This document shows positions 1 through 6,292 of a stretch of DNA of 8,603 nt, in pieces. The notes beneath the pieces were generated by a model that was not told where the DNA came from, did not search any database, and was given only the letters and a program-made list of their open reading frames with translations. This stretch comes from a candidate division TA06 bacterium DG_78. GTDB taxonomy: Bacteria; Hydrothermota; Tepidihabitantia; SM23-42. The stretch's first letter is position 1; the number at the start of each line of letters is the position of its first letter. The DNA lies in the NCBI GenBank assembly GCA_001303225.1, contig LJNI01000092.1:1-8603 (forward strand), in the 5' to 3' direction. Both the position numbers and the translations under genes were made by a program.

Positions 1-541
1 GTCGTGTAAAATCCTCGATTTCTGAGTGCGAATCGACATAAATTACACCCAAAAGTTTGTCCTTTGCCTTAAGGGGAACAGCCATGACCATACGCAATCC
101 GAGTGCTTCGATACTCTTACTAATCTCAAATTCTTTATTATCATAGATATCGCTCAGAAACAGTGGTTCGCCAGTAGCTAAAATGCGGTTCACAACCGTC
201 CTCGATATTTCAAATCTCTCACCTTCTAATGTTCTTTTATCAATGTTTCTTGTAACCTTAAATTCTAAATTACTGTCCTTACCAACGAGCATTAAGAACC
301 CGCGTTCTGCCCGAGTCAAGCTAATTGCCGAATCAACGATGAGTTCGAGCAGTTGATTGAATCCTTGAGGCGTATTAATCGAGTGAGTTATCTCGAGGAG
401 TGACCGGAAATAATTATATTCCTTTATGAATTCTTTAGGTATTTCTTCTATCTTGGCCTTTTTCTTCAATTGTTCAATTTTTTTATCATAGCTATCCAAA
501 ATGGAGGAAAATTTTTTCTTTATGTTCGAGCTTTTGTGCAT
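1..541 (-). CDS. GAF-domain signalling protein, N-terminal 180 residues, cut by window edge
   Basis: The reading frame opens with ATG at 541-539 and stays open to the left edge, so only 180 residues are visible. Residues 1-45 are Lys/Glu-rich and probably helical (IKKKFSSILDSYDKK, then IEQLKKKAKIEE), a likely linker or coiled coil. From about 45 the chain reads as a GAF domain: a helix (FRSLLEITHSINT), LLELIVDSAISLTRAERGFL, a middle part with GEPLFLSDI, and the core strands MVMAVPLKAKDKLLGVIYVD near 151-170. GAF domains bind small ligands or mediate dimerisation in sensor kinases, sigma-54 activators and cyclases. The output domain lies outside the window, so the type of effector is unknown. 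The gene starts 34 nt after the kinase-ATPase-TPR gene and has its own promoter. There is no good Shine-Dalgarno, only a weak AAGTGA just before the start. No transmembrane segment is seen, so it is probably cytoplasmic. Confidence 0.85.
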   Translation of the reverse strand, partial: MHKSSNIKKKFSSILDSYDKKIEQLKKKAKIEEIPKEFIKEYNYFRSLLEITHSINTPQGFNQLLELIVDSAISLTRAERGFLMLVGKDSNLEFKVTRNIDKRTLEGERFEISRTVVNRILATGEPLFLSDIYDNKEFEISKSIEALGLRMVMAVPLKAKDKLLGVIYVDSHSEIEDFTR

Positions 542-551
542 ATTCACTTAA

Positions 552-579
552 ATTATATACGAAATAAATATAAGGTCAA
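552..579 (-). promoter_or_regulatory. Sigma-70-type promoter of the GAF gene
   Basis: Read on the minus strand, TTGACC (579-574) and a perfect TATAAT (557-552) are separated by 16 bp. The -35 box contains the TGA stop codon of the kinase gene (578-576). With usual spacing, transcription would begin near 545, only about 4 nt before the ATG at 541. Motif match by eye; the start site itself is inferred. Confidence 0.65.
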
Positions 580-3500
580 TCTAATAATTTTTCAATTTCA
601 TGTATTGCAGTGAAAACTGCACGACGGTCAGGACGTTTCAGATAGTATTCTCTGTTCGTTTCACTTTTCATCTTGCATCCCACTTCTCTAAAAATTTTGT
701 TACACCTCTTGTAATAATCCAATGCTTTACTATACTGTCCATCATCTTGATAGAGCCGGCCATATTCAAAGAAGAACTTCCAGATAACTTCTGGTCTGCC
801 AAGTTCTGGAGCAATTTTCATCGCCTCATCTAAAATATTCAACGCTCCTATTTTTAATAATAACCCTTGTTTTAAACCATTCTTAACCTTCCACAGTAAC
901 GCATCTACATGCAGATTCTTCATCTCTCTTTTCTTCGCGAATGTAATTACTCTATTAGCTGCATCAATTCCTTCTTTATGCCTTCCAATGTAATAACAGA
1001 TTTCTGAATAGAAGAGCAGAAATCGAAATAGTGCTCTCCTTAATCCTATCTTTCTCGCGAATCTCATCCCGAGCTTATAATATTGCATCGCGTTCCTGTA
1101 ATCCCCAAGTAATATGTGAATTTGGCAAAGATACATATAACAGTCTATTTCAACTTTCTTACTACTACTATTGATAACGATTCTTAAACTATCTTCGATG
1201 TGCTTTTTTGCCACGTTAAGCCTGCCAATTTCTTCAAAGAGAGAACCGATCTCGGCAGACAATGCAGCAATGCCGATATGATGTCCAAGTTCCCTGGCAA
1301 TTCGTAATGCCTTTCTGTAGTATTTTAAGGCTGTAGTGTAATCACCCATTTCTTTATAAACTGTACCAATCAGTATAATCGAAGGAATTTCTCTTTCTTT
1401 CCATCCCATACCGTGCATAATGTTCAATCCTCTCTCTGCATACGATAGTACTTTTCTATAACAACACTGTTGTATGAGACATTCACCTAGTCCCAAGAAA
1501 GCAGCACCAAGCATGAGGGAATTACCTATTCTCTTTGAAATAGTGAGTGCTCTTTGGAAACTTACTACTGCATCTTGCAGATTTCCTTTATCGTTTAGAG
1601 CATTACCAAGATTACATGATCCGGTTGCAACACCATACTGATCGCCTATCTTGCCTGATATCTTAATTACTCTTTTGTAACAGTTTATCGCCTTTTGAAA
1701 ATCAAATTTTACATAATAAGCAATTCCAAGACCATTAAGGACGCCAGCAATTCGTTCCTGATCGCCAACCTTGGCATAATATTTGTACGCCAATTGATGA
1801 TAAACAAAAGCTTTATTATAATCGCCTCCGCTGTATTCAGCTTTGATTGATTCAAAGGTGCCTATATTATGGTAAATACTACCCAACAATTTGAGCATAT
1901 GTTTACCTTTTAAATATTTCTGTGGTATTCTTAAATCATCAAACTTACATCTTGCTGCGCGTTGGTGGTCTCCTATTATTTGATAGGCTCGACATATTCT
2001 CACCTTAAGATATGTTTCTAAAAGTAGACGTAATGTACCCTTTTTTATTTTTCCCAAAAGTCTCAACGCTTCTCGGTAAACAGCCAATGCTGCATTATAG
2101 TTTCCCTGTCTCGCATAAGCATTACTGATATCGAGATATGCATTAATCTTTTTATCGGTTGGGCCGACCTTTAGACTGAGAGCCTTTCGTAAATGTTCTA
2201 TTGCATTATCGTAACGACCAACAGTAATCTCGATTTGCGCTAATTCTTGTAGAATAGTAAATCGTAGTGGTGAATTTTTGTTACCTAAGATGTCAAGTAC
2301 ACCTGCATAGAATCGAATAGCCTGTTCATTTGCATAACGTTCACTACTTTTTTTTGCTGCCGATAATCCATAGTGTATTCCTTTTTTATACGCCCTTGCA
2401 TTAATAAAGTAATATGCTATGTCTTCAGTAACAAGATCCAAGCTTTTTTTATACAAATGTTCCAGTGTCTTACCTGCCTGATAATTGAGCATTTTTTGTC
2501 TCTGAACACTCAATCGCTTGTGTAAAGCCTCACTCAGTGCAGCGTGATATAATTGATATCTATTGTCCTCTTCGATTAAAATCTGCCTCCTCTTTAGATC
2601 CCATAGAGCCCTTAATAATTCGGTATCTTTCATCTTGGTGAGGTGTTTAATCATATCATAACGAAAACCCTTGAGAAGAATTGCAGAAAACTCCAAGATT
2701 TTTTGAGAATTGTGGTCCAATCCTTTTAGCCTCTTTATGACTATCTCTTCCACAGTTCTAGGAATAGATAGCCGCCGCACATCATCAACATCTACCCTCT
2801 CGCCTAAACGCGTACCAATCTTCTTGAGTAACGTCCGCATGATCTCCTCAACAAAAAATGGATTACCACCAGTCTTCTCCATAAGATATCGCACTAACGC
2901 GGATGAGTTAGATTCTTTTGTTATTGTCGAATCTAAAAATGAATAGAGAGATTTAAAGGTTAATGGCCTTAGTTCGATTACTGTCAGGTAACCCTCGCGC
3001 TTCAAATGAGTCGTAATTTTTTTGAGTATCGGTTTTTCTGCTAATTCCTCTCTTCGAGAGGCACCACAAACAAATATGTTCTTACCTGATAAGTTTCGAC
3101 CGAGGTACTCTAAGAATTGAATACTTAAATCATCAGCCCAATGTAGATCCTCGAGTAGTATAACGAGCCCTCCAAGATACATGGTACAATACCCTAGCAA
3201 CTCAGAGAGCGCTTCAAAGTTTCTCAATTTTTCTTGCTGTGGGCCTATAGGTACGAGTGAAGGCAAATACTTTCTCAATCGGCTATCAGCTAAATCTGGA
3301 AAGATCTTAAACAGAACAGCGAGTGAAAGTCTTAACTTCTGTAATCGGTAGAAACCAGTCCGTTCCTTCATGTAATTGAATAACTCTCTAAAAATATCGT
3401 AGAATGGCTCTAACGGTCCAATCTTATCTTTACGCGCATAACCAATGAAACAGTGGCTCTTTTTTAATTGGGCAAATATTTTAAATTCTTTAAGCAACCT

Positions 3501-4466
3501 ACTCTTGCCGATTCCTGCATCACCAGTAATTAATACAACATGACCGTGACCATGTCGAGCCTCGGTATACAAAGATGCTAGTAGTGCCATCTCTTGGTTT
3601 CTACCAACAAACCGGCTGCTCAAAAGATACCCCTCAATTGTTTTTTCAGTCTCAGGGCTGAACTTTGATTTCGTGCAATTATTTATTACCGTGATCACCT
3701 CATTAGCACGGCTATACTCTTGGGCAAGTAACTTCGCAATCATGTGGTCTAACCACTGAGGTATAGCAAAAGCAATCTTTGATGGTGGCTGAGAAATACA
3801 ATTTGTACCCTGTTTGAGGAGGGTAGCAAAACTCATTTTTTTTGAGACTCTCAATCGTTTCTGTGTAAAAATTTCATACAACAATACGCCTAAAGAATAA
3901 ATATCTGCTCGGTGATCAATTGCCAAACCCTTGATGACCTCGGGTGCAATATAAGGAAATGTTCCTCTAATCCATGTTCCACCCTGTAATTGGTGTTCGC
4001 CAGCAAGACCAAAATCCATCAATTTCACCACTGGCTCGGCGCCAGATAATCGCACCAGCACATTGCCCGGCTTCACATCATAATGAATCAGTCCCTTGGC
4101 ATGAATGTATTCCAATGCCCGACACAACTGCACAACTAATGGATAGATCCTGCTGTACGGTAATTTCTTCGTGAATTCGAAGATATTTGGGCCATCAACA
4201 TACTCCATGGAAAAATAACTACGACCATCACGAAGTGTTCCAAAATCGTAAACCGAACAGAGATTAGGATGATAGAGGTCAGTGAGTAACCGAAACTCTC
4301 GTTTAAAACGCTGGACGACTCTTGAAGAGGTCGATTTTTTAGACAGAATTTTGAGGGCAATAACATGTTCGCTCTTTAAATCTCGGACTTTATAGACTTC
4401 ACCGGTTGCACCCACCCCACATTTCTTCAAAATCTTGTAGCGATTATCAATCATTGTTTTTTGCAT
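576..4466 (-). CDS. Ser/Thr protein kinase - AAA/STAND-type ATPase - TPR regulator, 1296 residues
   Basis: A three-part cytoplasmic signalling protein. Residues 8-260 are a Hanks-type kinase: Gly loop G17-V-G19-A-T-G22, ATP lysine K39 in IALK, probable helix-C E57, catalytic loop H128-Y-D130-V-K132 with N135, D151-F-G, A174-P-E and D188 of DIYSLG. The core catalytic residues are kept, so it is probably active, but Tyr replaces Arg of HRD. Residues 285-550 form an ATPase with Walker A G315-DAGIGKS-322 and Walker B LVILLED (434-440) followed by LHWADD, as in large AAA_16/STAND regulators. Residues 560-700 are probably a helical linker. From about 735 to 1260 lie TPR-type repeats, very regular at 40 residues from 901 to 1140, a likely protein-binding sensor arm. 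No membrane segment is visible. M1 (4466) is chosen for its fit to the promoter just upstream; M5 (4454) is possible, and neither has a good Shine-Dalgarno. A GAF-protein gene follows. The substrate cannot be read from the sequence. Confidence 0.93.
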   Translation of the reverse strand: MQKTMIDNRYKILKKCGVGATGEVYKVRDLKSEHVIALKILSKKSTSSRVVQRFKREFRLLTDLYHPNLCSVYDFGTLRDGRSYFSMEYVDGPNIFEFTKKLPYSRIYPLVVQLCRALEYIHAKGLIHYDVKPGNVLVRLSGAEPVVKLMDFGLAGEHQLQGGTWIRGTFPYIAPEVIKGLAIDHRADIYSLGVLLYEIFTQKRLRVSKKMSFATLLKQGTNCISQPPSKIAFAIPQWLDHMIAKLLAQEYSRANEVITVINNCTKSKFSPETEKTIEGYLLSSRFVGRNQEMALLASLYTEARHGHGHVVLITGDAGIGKSRLLKEFKIFAQLKKSHCFIGYARKDKIGPLEPFYDIFRELFNYMKERTGFYRLQKLRLSLAVLFKIFPDLADSRLRKYLPSLVPIGPQQEKLRNFEALSELLGYCTMYLGGLVILLEDLHWADDLSIQFLEYLGRNLSGKNIFVCGASRREELAEKPILKKITTHLKREGYLTVIELRPLTFKSLYSFLDSTITKESNSSALVRYLMEKTGGNPFFVEEIMRTLLKKIGTRLGERVDVDDVRRLSIPRTVEEIVIKRLKGLDHNSQKILEFSAILLKGFRYDMIKHLTKMKDTELLRALWDLKRRQILIEEDNRYQLYHAALSEALHKRLSVQRQKMLNYQAGKTLEHLYKKSLDLVTEDIAYYFINARAYKKGIHYGLSAAKKSSERYANEQAIRFYAGVLDILGNKNSPLRFTILQELAQIEITVGRYDNAIEHLRKALSLKVGPTDKKINAYLDISNAYARQGNYNAALAVYREALRLLGKIKKGTLRLLLETYLKVRICRAYQIIGDHQRAARCKFDDLRIPQKYLKGKHMLKLLGSIYHNIGTFESIKAEYSGGDYNKAFVYHQLAYKYYAKVGDQERIAGVLNGLGIAYYVKFDFQKAINCYKRVIKISGKIGDQYGVATGSCNLGNALNDKGNLQDAVVSFQRALTISKRIGNSLMLGAAFLGLGECLIQQCCYRKVLSYAERGLNIMHGMGWKEREIPSIILIGTVYKEMGDYTTALKYYRKALRIARELGHHIGIAALSAEIGSLFEEIGRLNVAKKHIEDSLRIVINSSSKKVEIDCYMYLCQIHILLGDYRNAMQYYKLGMRFARKIGLRRALFRFLLFYSEICYYIGRHKEGIDAANRVITFAKKREMKNLHVDALLWKVKNGLKQGLLLKIGALNILDEAMKIAPELGRPEVIWKFFFEYGRLYQDDGQYSKALDYYKRCNKIFREVGCKMKSETNREYYLKRPDRRAVFTAIHEIEKLLD

Positions 4467-4482
4467 AATCTATCCCACATTT

Positions 4483-4510
4483 ATTATAATCCATTGGGAA
4501 ATTCAGTCAA
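4483..4510 (-). promoter_or_regulatory. Sigma-70-type promoter of the kinase-ATPase-TPR gene
   Basis: On the minus strand, TTGACT (4510-4505) is followed after 16 bp by a perfect TATAAT (4488-4483). The expected start near 4476 leaves a leader of about 10 nt before M1 at 4466, or 22 nt before M5 at 4454. Only a weak GGGA lies in that leader. Boxes are seen directly; activity is inferred. Confidence 0.7.
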
Positions 4511-4597
4511 TATTTTAATCCAGATGAGCAGTACTACAATTACGCTAATTATTCAGATAGTATATTTTAGATGTAAGATGTTAGAATGTGGTTTATT

Positions 4598-4622
4598 TTT
4601 ATTGGTATTGTCAACCAATAAA
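4598..4622. repeat. 9-bp inverted repeat (hairpin)
   Basis: TTTATTGGT (4598-4606) and ACCAATAAA (4614-4622) are perfect complements around a 7-nt loop. A run of T (4596-4600) overlaps and precedes the left arm. It could fold in an RNA from either strand or be a binding site for a dimeric regulator. It is too AT-rich to be called a terminator with confidence. Confidence 0.5.
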
Positions 4623-4625
4623 GGG

Positions 4626-4649
4626 ATTAAAGTTATGTACCACTTTAAT
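4626..4649. repeat. 8-bp inverted repeat (hairpin)
   Basis: ATTAAAGT (4626-4633) and ACTTTAAT (4642-4649) are perfect complements with an 8-nt loop. It lies 3 bp after the 4598-4622 repeat, and GTGGT (4588-4592) with ACCAC (4639-4643) offers an alternative pairing that would exclude it. Role unknown; an 8-bp AT-rich repeat may be chance. Confidence 0.4.
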
Positions 4650-4669
4650 ATCAAACCATAACATTTTTG

Positions 4670-4709
4670 TCATTTTATCATTTTGTCAATTAACAAAATG
4701 ATAAAATGA
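4670..4709. terminator. 17-bp perfect inverted repeat downstream of the PorV-family gene
   Basis: The arms at 4670-4686 and 4693-4709 are perfectly complementary over 17 bp with a 6-nt loop (CAATTA). The repeat starts 18 nt past the TAA stop of the PorV-family gene, the usual place for a transcription terminator. It is unusual: only 3 of 17 pairs are G-C, and the minus-strand RNA would be followed by CAAAAATG rather than a U-run. Each arm holds an internal 8-bp near repeat (TCATTTTA, TCATTTTG). A protein-binding operator is a serious alternative. Confidence 0.5.
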
Positions 4710-4727
4710 GTCGATTTATTCGCTATA

Positions 4728-5711
4728 TTAAAATGTGTATGACAATGAAATTTTGCGGTCTTGGGTTTCAAATTCAAATATATTCTCATCTATGCCAATA
4801 TCTAACTCAAAATTTACAAGTTTAATACCACCACCAAAGGTAAGACCTTTTCGCGCACCCTCTTCATCATAAAAATATCCACCCCGTAAAGATACTACTT
4901 TATAAAACAAGAGTTCAATGCCAATTCCTTTCCATGCCGTATCCCATTCATATTTAAAATTTTCCCAAAATGAATTTTCTTCTATGGCGAACATACCGAT
5001 AAGTATTTTCGTTATTTCAGCTGAAAAAGCGCACGAAAAATTTTTAGTATCAACTGGTTTATATGCTATACCAAGCCGATAAGTCCAAGGCAACGGATCA
5101 TCAGAATATTTTATTTTCGGTCCAATATTATGTAAAACTGTACCGATAGAAAGGTTCGGTAAAATTTTATATAACAGATTAAAATCAAATGCCCAGGAAG
5201 AACCAGTCTCATCGCCATACCAGCCCCATGAATCCCACAAACCATACTGCTGTTTAATATATTTCCAACCAATGCCGAGAGATAGTTTTTTTGAAAACCT
5301 TCTTGAATAATTTAACTTTAAAGCAAGACGCCATATTCGATAGCTCCCCAAATAAACGCCCTCAAAATTACGAAGCTCGATAGTACCTGGTGTATAATAC
5401 ATTATATCAAAACCCCAGGCAGACGTAGCGAGTGGATATGTAAACCCACAATAAAAATAGTGCATATCTGGGGCTAAACCATTTAAATAGCCACAATAAT
5501 CTACTGTAATCTTCGGTGATTTGAAAAATGCAAGACCTGCTGCATTGTAGTAATTTGTCGATGCGTCGTTGCATATTGCAGTATATGCATAAGCCATTGC
5601 TGTTGCCTTGGCTGATGGAGGAATAAGTAAAAATGTTGCTCCAGGTCTTTGCGCAGCAATCGTGAAAATAAATAGTGTCGCCGAAACCAAAACCACCCTC
5701 CTCAAACTCAT
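4728..5711 (-). CDS. PorV/PorQ-family outer-membrane beta-barrel protein
   Basis: The frame ends in TAA at 4730-4728. Starting at ATG 5711 it gives 327 residues; an in-frame TTG at 5717 would add two. The N-terminus is a signal peptide: basic MSLRR, hydrophobic VVLVSATLFIFTIAA, probable cleavage before QRPG. The mature start has the family signature: GATFLLIPPSAKATAMA, then AYTAICNDAST, NYYNAAGLAF. Alternating amphipathic strands follow, and the chain ends KISLSYTF with a terminal aromatic residue, as expected for an outer-membrane barrel. The family is FadL-like; in Bacteroidota PorV carries cargo of the type IX secretion system. No secretion-system genes or sorting-tagged cargo are visible here, so the exact role is open. 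On the minus strand AGGTGAG (5730-5724) suits the TTG start, whereas the promoter-like boxes at 5745-5718 suit a leaderless ATG start. It is divergent from rpsL and followed by a long inverted repeat. Confidence 0.88.
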   Translation of the reverse strand: MSLRRVVLVSATLFIFTIAAQRPGATFLLIPPSAKATAMAYAYTAICNDASTNYYNAAGLAFFKSPKITVDYCGYLNGLAPDMHYFYCGFTYPLATSAWGFDIMYYTPGTIELRNFEGVYLGSYRIWRLALKLNYSRRFSKKLSLGIGWKYIKQQYGLWDSWGWYGDETGSSWAFDFNLLYKILPNLSIGTVLHNIGPKIKYSDDPLPWTYRLGIAYKPVDTKNFSCAFSAEITKILIGMFAIEENSFWENFKYEWDTAWKGIGIELLFYKVVSLRGGYFYDEEGARKGLTFGGGIKLVNFELDIGIDENIFEFETQDRKISLSYTF

Positions 5712-5717
5712 ATACAA

Positions 5718-5745
5718 ATGATACTCACCTAATTTATCCTGTCAA
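5718..5745 (-). promoter_or_regulatory. Possible promoter of the PorV-family gene
   Basis: On the minus strand TTGACA (5745-5740) is followed after 16 bp by TATCAT (5723-5718), one mismatch from the -10 consensus. The expected transcription start coincides with the ATG at 5711, giving a leaderless mRNA. The spacer contains AGGTGAG, which could instead be a Shine-Dalgarno for the TTG at 5717; the two readings exclude each other, so the transcript may begin further upstream. Confidence 0.45.
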
Positions 5746-5750
5746 TGTCT

Positions 5751-5820
5751 TACGCTCTACGCTTCACCATGTCACTCATTCTCCGTTTCTCCCCTGCACC
5801 GTTTCCTTCCTTTTCAATCA
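5751..5820. other. Pyrimidine-rich segment of the divergent region
   Basis: About 77% of these 70 bases are C or T on the plus strand, and the segment is more GC-rich than the flanking intergenic DNA. Short near repeats are visible: TACGCTC then TACGCTT (5751-5764), and CCGTTTC at 5783-5789 and 5799-5805. CCCCTG (5791-5796) can pair with CAGGGG (5819-5824). It separates the two divergent promoters. No reading frame or known site is recognised. Confidence 0.4.
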
Positions 5821-5824
5821 GGGG

Positions 5825-5852
5825 TTGACAAATGGTGATTTTTAATTATACT
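5825..5852 (+). promoter_or_regulatory. Promoter of the rpsL-rpsG operon
   Basis: A perfect TTGACA (5825-5830), a 16-bp spacer and TATACT (5847-5852) form a strong housekeeping-type promoter. The expected start near 5859 gives a leader of about 34 nt. This is where rpsL transcription begins, since the gene upstream points the other way. Confidence 0.8.
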
Positions 5853-5882
5853 TTTGGTCTATGAATGTATACCTAGAAAATA

Positions 5883-5889
5883 GAGGAGG
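5883..5889 (+). promoter_or_regulatory. Consensus Shine-Dalgarno of rpsL
   Basis: GAGGAGG lies 3 nt before the ATG at 5893. This near-perfect anti-SD complement contrasts with the missing or weak sites of the kinase, GAF, peptidase and BamA/TamA-like genes in the same window. Confidence 0.85.
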
Positions 5890-5892
5890 AAA

Positions 5893-6282
5893 ATGCCGAC
5901 TATTAATCAATTAATTCGCTTAGGCAGGAAAAAGGTGTTGACCAAGAGTAAAGCACCAGCGCTCCAGAAAAATCCTCAGCGTCGAGGAGTATGTACGAGG
6001 GTCTATACAACAACACCAAAAAAACCTAACTCAGCACTGCGTAAGGTTTGTAAGGTGAGATTGACAAATGGCTATGAGGTAACAGCCTATATTCCTGGTG
6101 AGGGTCATAATCTACAAGAACATTCAATTGTCCTTGTCAGGGGTGGTAGGGTCAAAGATTTACCCGGTGTGCGTTACCACATTGTACGAGGTAAGTATGA
6201 TACTGCGGGTGTTGAAGGAAGAAAGAAGAGTCGTTCACACTACGGTGTAAAGAGACCCAAACAGACACCGACAGCAACGTAG
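5893..6282 (+). CDS. rpsL: 30S ribosomal protein S12
   Basis: Full-length S12 of 129 residues. It forms part of the decoding centre of the small ribosomal subunit and influences accuracy. The family blocks are intact: [14 protein letters not shown] at the start, [22 protein letters not shown] (split here as [14 protein letters not shown] at 39-52 and CKVRLTNG at 53-60), [13 protein letters not shown], and [12 protein letters not shown] (85-96). Lysines at 43 and 88, where changes often give streptomycin resistance, are both present, and D89 is the residue that RimO modifies in some bacteria. The start is fixed by a consensus Shine-Dalgarno. The stop codon overlaps the Shine-Dalgarno of rpsG, so the two are co-transcribed and probably translationally coupled. 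No rpoC or rpoB lies upstream in this window. Confidence 0.98.
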   Translation: MPTINQLIRLGRKKVLTKSKAPALQKNPQRRGVCTRVYTTTPKKPNSALRKVCKVRLTNGYEVTAYIPGEGHNLQEHSIVLVRGGRVKDLPGVRYHIVRGKYDTAGVEGRKKSRSHYGVKRPKQTPTAT

Positions 6283-6292
6283 GAGAGACAAC

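Larger units (their letters stand above)
4467..4727. other. Intergenic region between the PorV-family gene and the kinase gene
   Basis: These 261 bp carry the kinase promoter (4483-4510) at one end and three inverted repeats between 4598 and 4709. I see no convincing gene on either strand. The longest open stretch on the plus strand begins inside the kinase gene and lacks a ribosome binding site. Confidence 0.6.

Noticed and set aside
2710..4174. Plus-strand frames of 60-80 codons within the kinase gene (2710-2946, 3974-4174).
   Set aside because: They are antisense to well-conserved ATPase and kinase motifs and have no start signals.
4461..4661. Plus-strand open frame; from an inner ATG at 4524 it would give a 45-residue hydrophobic peptide (TLIIQIVYF, GLFLLVL), like a small toxin.
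   Set aside because: No Shine-Dalgarno precedes either start, no plus-strand promoter is visible, the longer form begins antisense to the kinase start, and hydrophobic translations are expected from AT-rich DNA. It also overlaps the hairpins.
5791..5824. CCCCTG/CAGGGG pairing just upstream of the rpsL promoter, as a possible terminator.
   Set aside because: Only 6 bp with a 22-nt loop and no T-run; it also touches the -35 box.
5861..5914. 17-codon frame starting 2 nt after the predicted rpsL transcription start and overlapping the rpsL ATG.
   Set aside because: It contains the rpsL Shine-Dalgarno and shows no recognisable peptide; most likely chance.
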